64,000 nt of DNA from Dermacentor variabilis. Its lineage: Eukaryota > Arthropoda > Arachnida > Ixodida > Ixodidae. Location: the NCBI RefSeq assembly GCF_050947875.1, contig NC_134569.1, positions 261,403,100 to 261,467,099 of the forward strand, written 5' to 3'. The notes under the pieces are model-generated. The model was not told where the DNA came from. It ran no database searches and saw nothing but the letters and a program-made list of their open reading frames with translations. Shown one piece after another: positions 57,383 to 64,000 of this stretch (position 1 is the first letter of the stretch; each line of letters starts with the position of its first letter). Position numbers and translations under genes: made by a program.

Positions 57383-57810
57383 TGCATATGACATTTTGAT
57401 TATTCACACAGCACAAATATTTTCTACAGCTATATTCGAGAAGAACGCCATCTGTGCAGGTTGTGAAATACCTGACGAGGAGGGAAAAAATCTTCGTTAT
57501 TAAGGCTCTGAAATTATTTTGAGTTTTGTGCAAATGCACCGTCAGTAAGGCACCTACTGGTGATCATCAAGAGTTCAGCATTTAATATATCTGCTCTTAC
57601 CATCACTAACAATATGAGATTTTCCTCTAACAATTTTTCTCCCTCGAATAAACACTAATTATCAATGTTTACTGCTATTTTTATGACGGTTATATACTGG
57701 AAGAAACTACCACCCCATATTGAAGCCTGCCACGCGATATTAACATTCAACAGAGATATAAAGAAATGTTTACTATCGACACCACTGGCTACGGACTCAT
57801 TACTATGAAC
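57383..57810. other. Anonymous AT-rich spacer
   Basis: About 430 bp between RTE-plus and Gypsy-2. Nothing recognised. Confidence 0.5.
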
Positions 57811-57814
57811 ATAT

Positions 57815-58233
57815 TGACACGTGTACATGTTGATCTTTCCCGGGTGACCATGTTTCACCGCTTAACAAATACTATCGCACAGCACAGGACGCGCTTGCAT
57901 GTATGGGAAGTTCCTGGAATGTTATCGATGCTTCTATCCACTGTCTGTTAGCGCCGAACCTTGTGGTATCTGATTTCATCGCGTGACGCGAATGGCGTAG
58001 AACTTTGTGGAAGACAGGCAGCTCCCAGCGATTAGTCTGGAACATTCAACGGCTGCTGGATAAAAGCCGACGCGCTTGACCCGCTGATCAGATTTCCGAT
58101 GATCGCCGACCGTGTTCGCCGCTATCGTTGTGCTATAAGTGTAGCCTGTTTTGTGGGCACAGGTTCGCCCAATAAAAGTTAGTTTTATATTTCAACGTAT
58201 TGCTGCTTTCTTCACCGTCACTACCACGTGACA
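57815..58233 (+). repeat. 5' LTR of Gypsy-2
   Basis: Termini TGACACGTG and CACGTGACA are near-perfect inverted repeats. The TATA position reads GATAAAAG (58059-58066), one base away from the TATAAAAG of the 3' LTR and of both Gypsy-1 LTRs, so the promoter copy may be weakened. A polyadenylation signal AATAAA is at 58171-58176. Confidence 0.95.
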
Positions 58234-58235
58234 TC

Positions 58236-58250
58236 TGGTGGAGGTGCTTG
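58236..58250 (+). promoter_or_regulatory. Primer-binding site of Gypsy-2
   Basis: TGGTGGAGGTGCTTG begins two bases after the 5' LTR, as expected for pairing with a tRNA 3' CCA end to prime minus-strand synthesis. I do not identify the tRNA. Confidence 0.78.
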
Positions 58251-58257
58251 TGCGTTC

Positions 58258-59725
58258 ATGTACCGAACGCCACCGCAAAGCCGCGATCCAAGCCCGAAGC
58301 CCTAGGACAGAACCAGCATCGCCCAAGACCAGCGTGCCAGCCGCAGACCTCAAGGACTGCCCCTAGAGCACGGACTTCTGCCTGAGACAACAAAGAAGAT
58401 CGTGGTCAAGACAACCCCAATGGCTGCCCCAGCGTCGCCCGTTATCCTACAACAACCTCGGGACCCACTAACCTTCCATGGAGCAGCGACTGAAGACCCG
58501 GAATCATGGCTAGAGACCTACGAACGAATCGCGACATTCAACAACTGGGACTCCGACGACAAGCTGCGGCATGTCTACTTCGCCTTAGAAGACGCCGCCA
58601 GAGCGTAGTTTGAGAACAGGGAGTCGACCTTGACAACTTGGGACCTGTTCCGTAGCGGCTTCCTGCGCACCTTTACAAGCGTCGTGCGCACGGAAAGGGC
58701 CGAGGCTATGCTGGACGCCCGAGTGCAGCTACCAAACGAGAACGTTGCCATCTTTACGGAAGAAATGAGCCGTTTGTTCCGCCACGCCGACCCGATATGG
58801 CCGAGGAGCAGAAAGTCCGCCTACTGATGCGTGGTGTAAAGGAGGAACTTTTCACCGGAATGGTAAGAAGCCCACCAAAGACCGTCGAAGAGTTTCTTCG
58901 TGAGGCGACGAACATTGAGAAGACACTCGAGATCCGAAACCGGCAATTCGATCGCCGCACGAACTCTACAAACTACGCCGGGGTTCAATCACTGGCTACC
59001 GACGATCTTCGGTAGACTATCAGAGCGCTAGTACGGGAGGAGCTGCAGAAGTTCTACCCAAGGTCGCAGTCCCAAGTGGATCAGACCGCTGAAATTGTCA
59101 AAGAAGAGGTTCAGCGATGGCTTGGATTCCCTCAGGTGCAACCACGATAACCGCAACCTCAGCCGGAAGCGATGACCTACACCGCCGTCACCCGCCGTCA
59201 AGGTCCCCCTCCGCGACAACGCCAGGGTCCTGTAACGCCGCAATTCCGTCGTCCACCGCCGCCGCCGCCAGCACGCCCAACCGTCCCCCAGCGCAGCTAC
59301 GCGACGAAGACAGACATTTAGCGAGCCCCCGACCACCGTCCGCTTTGCTATCACTGCGGAGAAGCTGGGCACATCTACCGCCGATGTCCATACCGGGAGA
59401 TGGGACTTCGAGGGTTCGCCGTTAACGCGCCGCGACCTCAGATTGGCGAACGACCTCGCGATATCGCCGACTGCCTGGCCACTACTCAGTGGAGCCCTCG
59501 ACGACCGTCCCATTCGCCGTCACCAGGCTGCTACCTGTAGCCGCAGCGCCGACCATACAACGACCCAGCCCGGGGCCACTCTGCGAGCCCATATCCGGAA
59601 AACTAAAAGCAGCAACCGATGGAGGTGCGGTTGCTGTTCGTCGAACTGACGAAGATCCTCCGCCGGCGACGAAGACGATGAAGAGACCATCTCGACGACA
59701 TAATAACGACACGCCACCGTCCTGA
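58258..59725 (+). pseudogene. Gypsy-2 gag
   Basis: It starts at the ATG 25 bases after the LTR, in the position matching the Gypsy-1 gag start (MYRTPPQ against MYQAPPT). Stops follow at 58304-58306 and 58606-58608, a frameshift near 58790, and further stops at 59013, 59146 and 59318. Recognisable parts are DPESWLETYERIATFNNW, LDARVQLPNENVAIF, a proline-rich stretch, and a complete C-x2-C-x4-H-x4-C zinc knuckle, CYHCGEAGHIYRRC, at 59346-59387. Gag would package the element RNA. The zinc knuckle survives here but has lost a Cys in Gypsy-1. Confidence 0.9.
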
Positions 59726-59824
59726 CGAAATCAGGAAGCCAAGACTACACCGACGAAAGACGACTTGACAACGCGACGTTCCAACTTCAGTTGAACACGA
59801 CGCAGCCGTGATCCAACGCCAAGA

Positions 59825-60553
59825 CCTAACTGCAATGCCAGACAAAGAACCATCGACCTCGACGTGCTTCTCGACGGCCACGTAGTTACCGCCTTAGTGG
59901 ACACAGGGGCTGATTACTCCGTAATGAGTGGACATATCGCCCCCCAGTTGAAGAAAGTTAAGACCTCATGGGTAGGCCCTCAAATTCGGACCGCTGGAGG
60001 ACACCTCATCACGCCGACTGGAATCTGCACGGCAAGAATAACCATTCATGACCGAACTTACCCTGCCACCTTCGGTATCCTCCAACGGTGTTCACGAGAC
60101 GTCATTCTCGATAAAGACTTCCTGAACCAACACGGCGCAATCATCGACCTGAAGTCGAAGTCAATAACGCTATCCGAAGATAAAGCGATACCGCCGGAGA
60201 GCCCTCGTAGTCACCACGCCTTGAGTGTGCTCGAAGATCAAGTAAGGATACCGCCTCGCTCCAGCATTGTTATTTCGGTCGTCACCGAAGCACCCGCTAA
60301 CGTAGAAGGCGTCATCGAAGGCGACCAACGTCTACTGCTAGACCGTGAAATTTGCGTCGCAAGAGGGATCGCTCGACTGCATGTAGGGAAAACTGCAGTG
60401 TTGCTGACAAACTTCAGCCAGGAGTTCAAGCACATCAAGGGCACAACGATCGCGTACATCGAGGAAATTCTGGAAACCAGTAATGCGTTTGTCCTCTCGT
60501 TCCGCCGCATCTACCCCGACGACCATGGTTCCCGAACCAGAAGACGACATTAA
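59825..60553 (+). pseudogene. Gypsy-2 aspartic protease and linker
   Basis: A 230-codon open frame begins before the protease box LVDTGADYSVM (DTGA at 59900-59911) and continues through DLKSKSITLSEDKA and IGRLHVGKT-like linker sequence to about 60553, where it overlaps the RT frame by 70 bases in another phase. The shift between the frames near 60490 looks like decay, since Gypsy-1 continues the linker in one frame. The protease matures Gag-Pol. Confidence 0.88.
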
Positions 60554-62147
60554 TCCATGTCTCCCCGTGATTAAGCAACAGCAGCTCAGAAGTCTGTTTC
60601 GACGATACAAAGGCTGCTTTTCGACGTCATCGAGGATTCGACAAACACCAGTCGCCAAGCATCGCATAATCACCGAGGAGTGCGCTCGACCACTCCGCCA
60701 GAGCCCTTACCGAGTTTCGCAGCGAGAACGTGAAGCTATAAGAGAACAAGTCGACGAAATGCTGCGCGACGACATCATCCAGCCGTCGAAAAGCCCGTGG
60801 GCATCCCGTGTTGTCCTGGTGAAGAAAGAGGACGGAACCCTACGTTTCGGCGTCGATTATCGTCGTCTGAACAAGATCACGAAGGACGTATACCCCCTCC
60901 CACGGATAGACGACGCATTGCATCGGCTCTGCAACGCTAAATACTTCTCGTCGATGGACCTCAAGTCTGGCTATTGGCAAATAGAAGTCGACGAAAGAGA
61001 TCTTGAAAAGACCGTCTTCATCACCCCAGACGGCCTCTACGAGTTCAAGGTTATGCCTTTTGGTCTGTGCTCGGCGCCTGCAACGTTCCAGCGGCTGATG
61101 GACACGGTTTCAGCAGGATTGAAGTGGCAGACCTGTCTCGTTTACTTGGATGACGCCGTTGTCATCGCCGGAAATTTCGACGATCATCTCAGGCGGCTTG
61201 CAACAGTACTAGAGGCCACCAAGTCATCAGGGCTCACTCTGAAGCCAGAAAAGTGCCGCTTCGCTTACGATGAGCCTCTGTTCCTAGGCCACGTCATCAG
61301 CAAGTCTGGAGTCCGCCCCGACCCGCAGAAGACAGCTGCCATCGCAAAGTTCCCGCAGCCCATCGACAAGAAGGCAGCGCGTAGATTTCTTGGCATGTGT
61401 GCCTACTACAGGCAATTTGTCAAGGACTTTTCACGCATCGCTGAGCCGCTGACACAGCTAACTAAATGCGACGTCGAGTTCAAGTGGGAAACGCCGCAGG
61501 CCGACGCATTTCAAGAACTCAAACGACGCATCCAGTCGTCGCCCGTACTTGCGCACTTCGACGAGCACGCCGATACCGAAATACACACTGACGCCAGTAG
61601 CGTAAGCCTCGGTGCCGTCCTAGTCCAGAGAAAATATGGACATGAACACGTGATACCGGAAAAAGCGGAAGGCAATTATCATACAACCGAAAAGGAATGC
61701 CTCGCCATCGTTCGGGCTACAGCGAAATTTCGCCCTTACCTATATGGCAGGCGATACAAAGTGGTCAGCGACCATCACTCGTTGTGTTGGCTAGCTAACT
61801 TAAAGGACCCTTCAGGACGGCGGGCACGGTGGAGCCTCAGACTACAAGAATACATCACTGTAACATACAAGTCTGGACGAAAACACTCAGATGCCGATTG
61901 CCTATCACGCGCCCCCATTGACTCGCCGCCGAAAGATGACGAGGATGACGACGCCTTCCTTGGAATAATAAGCGCGCAAGATTTCGCCGAACAGCAGCGA
62001 GGAGACCCGGAGCTAAAAGCCCTACTCGAGTATTTGGAAGGGCACACCGACGTTGTCCCTAGGGCATTTAGGCGTGGATTGTCTTCGTTCGCGCTTCAAA
62101 ACAACCTACTCGTGAGGAAGAACTTCTCACCAGTCCGCGCCAACTAG
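60483..62147 (+). pseudogene. Gypsy-2 reverse transcriptase and RNase H, open frame of 554 codons
   Basis: The longest element frame in the window. The RT contains [37 protein letters not shown] (catalytic Asp), FGLCSAPATFQRL and YLDD (residues 221-224, 61143-61154). RNase H follows with IHTDASS (Asp370), KECLAIV (Glu405) and VVSDHHSL (Asp430), then HSDADCLSRAP. All expected catalytic residues of both enzymes are visible. It ends at a TAG (62145-62147) in the position where Gypsy-1 has Tyr, and the same frame continues into integrase. I treat it as a pseudogene because that stop, the upstream frameshift and the integrase defects cut it from a working polyprotein. Confidence 0.93.
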
Positions 62148-63225
62148 CTTCTTGTTGTTCCGTCGGCGCTGCGTCCAGAAGTACGACACGCCCTACATGA
62201 CGATCCGACCACTGGGCACCTCGGTTTCTCCCGAACGCTATCGAGGATACAAGTAAGGTATTATTGGCCGCACCTAACCACCGATGTCGCCCGTTACGTC
62301 AAGACATGCCGAGACTGTCAGCGACGCAAGGCACCACCGACAAGGCCAACGGGATTACTACAGCCGATCAAGCCTCCTTACAGACCTTTTCAGCAGATAG
62401 GGATGGACTTGTTGGGACCGTTTCCGACATTAACTTGCGGAAATAAGTGGATCGTCGTGGCGACGGACTATCTCACCCGCTTAGCTGAAACTAAAGCTCT
62501 ACCGAAAGGCAGCGCAGCCAAAGTGGGGAAATTTTTCGTCGAGAACATCCTGCTGGGACATGGTGCTCCCGAAGTCCTCATCACCGTCAGAGGAACGGCT
62601 TTTACAGCAGAGGTCACGCAAGCCACTCTGCAATACAGCCAGACAAGTCACAGGAGGACAACTGCCTACCATCCGCAGACGAATGGTCTCACGGAGCGCC
62701 TGAACAAAACCCTCGCCGACATGCCAGAAATGTACGTCGACGTGAAGCCCAAGACGTGGGATGCGGTCCTGCCGTACGTAACATTCGCTTACAACACGGC
62801 GGTGCAAGGAACAACACAGATCACGCCGTTTAATCTGGTGTACGGCAGGAACCCGACGACGACGCTCGACGCCATGCTACCGCACGTCAGTGACGAGGAA
62901 AATCTTGACGTCGCTACCTATCTCCAGCGCGCCGAAGAAGCCCGACAGCTCGCCCACCTGCGGATCAAGAACCAGCAAAGGACCGACAGCCGACACTATC
63001 GTCGAATACAAGCCCGGTGACCGTGTTTGGGTTTGGACCCCAATACGTCGACGAGGACTCAGTGAGAAACTACTGCGACGCTATTTCGGACCCTACAAGG
63101 TCATCCGACGTATTGGCGCACTGGAATATGAGGTCGTGCCAGACGGCATTTCGCAGTCACAGCGGCGCCGGGCACGATGTGAAGTGGTCCACCTAGTGCG
63201 TCTTAAACCCTTCCACGCACGCTGA
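62148..63225 (+). pseudogene. Gypsy-2 integrase with GPY/F region
   Basis: In frame after the TAG come the H-H-C-C zinc region (HDDPTTGH and CRDCQRRK, 62197-62330) and the core MDLLGP (first Asp, near 62404). The second acidic position, in the LIT-x-RGTA block, is Val (codon 62586-62588). The NGLTERLNKT block with Glu follows near 62690. About 17 bases present in Gypsy-1 are missing near 62998, shifting the frame. The GPY/F segment RRYFGPYKVIRRIG (63080-63125) and the end at 63225 are in the new frame. No chromodomain follows. Loss of the D-D-E residue alone should abolish integration. Confidence 0.92.
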
Positions 63226-63324
63226 TGAACTTCCTTATTTTGTTATTTCTTTACTGCGGGTGTTTTTGTTTATTACTTTCGTTTGTTTACAGCATCGGGT
63301 CGATGCTTTTTAAGAGGGGGTTAT
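63226..63324 (+). promoter_or_regulatory. Gypsy-2 3' untranslated part and polypurine tract
   Basis: A short T-rich leader to the tract TTTTAAGAGGGGG (63308-63320), directly before the 3' LTR. The tract primes plus-strand DNA synthesis. Confidence 0.8.
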
Positions 63325-63744
63325 TCACACGTGTACATCTTGATCTTTCCCGGGTGACCATGTTTCACCACTTAACAAATGCTATCGCACAGCGCAGGAC
63401 GCGCCTGCATGTATAGGAAGTTTCTGGAATGTTATCGATGCTTCTATCTGCTGTCGGTTAGCGCCGAACCTTGTGGTATCTGATTTGATCGCGTGACGCG
63501 AATGGTGTAGAACTTTGTGGAAGACAGGCAGGTACCAGCGATTAGTCTGGAACATTCAACGGCTGCTGTATAAAAGCCGACGCGCTTGATCCGCTGATCA
63601 GATTTCCGACGATCGCCGACCGTGTTCGCCGCTATCGTTGTGCTATAAGTGTAGCCTGTTTTTGTGAGCACAGGTTCGCCCAATAAAAGTTAGTTTTATA
63701 TTTCACCGTATTGCTGCTTTCTTCACCGTCACTACCACGTGACA
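63325..63744 (+). repeat. 3' LTR of Gypsy-2
   Basis: 420 bp. It begins TCACACGTG, with the second base of the terminal TG changed to C, and ends CACGTGACA. It keeps the intact TATAAAAG box (63570-63577) and AATAAA near 63683-63688. The altered terminal dinucleotide would hinder integrase recognition. Confidence 0.95.
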
Positions 63745-63748
63745 ATAT

Positions 63749-64000
63749 ATTGTATAGAGATTTACTTTAGCACTTTCAATACTTCTGTATTTGCCTAATG
63801 TATCGTTTTTATTCTCTATCTTCCATTCTCTATTTTTTCTTCCTTCATTTTAGAAATATTAAGTTTTTTGTCGCACAGTATATATTTCACCTGTACTTCG
63901 CATGCTGAAAGCATATTTTTGTTTCTTGTAATTATCGTTTACATTAACCTTGTGTTCTTTGATGTATGTCATCGCTATGCTTCCGTAACGTGCCAATTAT
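63749..64000. other. Right flank
   Basis: AT-rich sequence with nothing recognised. Confidence 0.5.

Larger units (their letters stand above)
57811..63748 (+). mobile_element. Gypsy-2, full-length Ty3/Gypsy retrotransposon
   Basis: The element spans 57815-63744 with LTRs of 419 and 420 bp and a 4-bp target duplication ATAT (57811-57814 and 63745-63748). The order is 5' LTR, primer-binding site, gag, protease, RT, RNase H, integrase, polypurine tract, 3' LTR. The LTRs differ at about 20 positions by eye, near 95% identity. Gag is broken several times. Pol is almost open but has a single stop between RNase H and integrase and a short deletion near the integrase end. It belongs to the same family as Gypsy-1 and is clearly younger. 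There is no env-like frame after pol. Confidence 0.96.

Noticed and set aside
63000..63225. Chromodomain at the Gypsy-2 integrase C-terminus
   Set aside because: Only the GPY/F segment is visible; the frame ends shortly after it with no aromatic-cage residues.

Overview
The window is nuclear DNA of an animal, most likely an ixodid (hard) tick. I infer this from the dense mixture of non-LTR retrotransposons, Ty3/Gypsy elements and a tRNA-derived SINE whose body and 3' end resemble short interspersed elements I associate with ticks, together with CA, CATC and TTA microsatellites and the absence of any bacterial-style gene array. No complete host protein-coding gene could be supported. Almost every long reading frame is a decayed piece of a mobile element or an antisense shadow of one.

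Layout. 1-2.0 kb: anonymous flank with a 181-bp CA repeat. 2.0-5.8 kb: LINE-A, a 5'-truncated non-LTR element on the + strand. 6.3-12.5 kb: Gypsy-1, a full-length but degenerate LTR retrotransposon on the - strand, with 4-bp target duplications and a SINE nested in its 3' untranslated part. 12.5-17.1 kb: LINE-B, a longer relative of LINE-A that also carries an SGNH/esterase-like domain. 19.0-20.3 kb: LINE-C, the RNase H tail of another LINE (-). 21.4-21.7 kb: a SINE (-) holding a 59-bp hairpin insertion. 23.1-26.3 kb: RTE-minus, an RTE-clade LINE whose 5' end looks like a tRNA. 26.3-37.3 kb: mostly anonymous sequence with short hairpins, a dispersed ~65-bp repeat and one weak candidate first exon. 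37.3-39.05 kb: LINE-D (+). 39.8-46 kb: three candidate non-autonomous DNA elements with terminal inverted repeats, and a TTA repeat. 48.8-51.5 kb: three SINE copies, one split by a solo Gypsy LTR. 51.8-54.0 kb: LINE-E (-). 54.2-57.4 kb: RTE-plus, a second RTE copy with the same tRNA-like head, bounded by a 9-bp target duplication. 57.8-63.7 kb: Gypsy-2 (+), a younger relative of Gypsy-1 with ~95% identical LTRs.

How the parts relate. The two Gypsy copies and the two RTE copies lie in opposite orientations at opposite ends of the window, forming large inverted pairs. Autonomous LINEs supply the machinery that SINEs normally borrow, and target duplications around several copies record separate insertions. 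All coding copies here carry stops, frameshifts or replaced catalytic residues, so none looks able to move by itself. The least explained signals are the tRNA-like RTE 5' end inside the target duplications, the 59-bp insertion with an 8-bp duplication, a 132-bp near-perfect hairpin, and terminal-inverted-repeat intervals that contain CRE and YY1-like promoter motifs.
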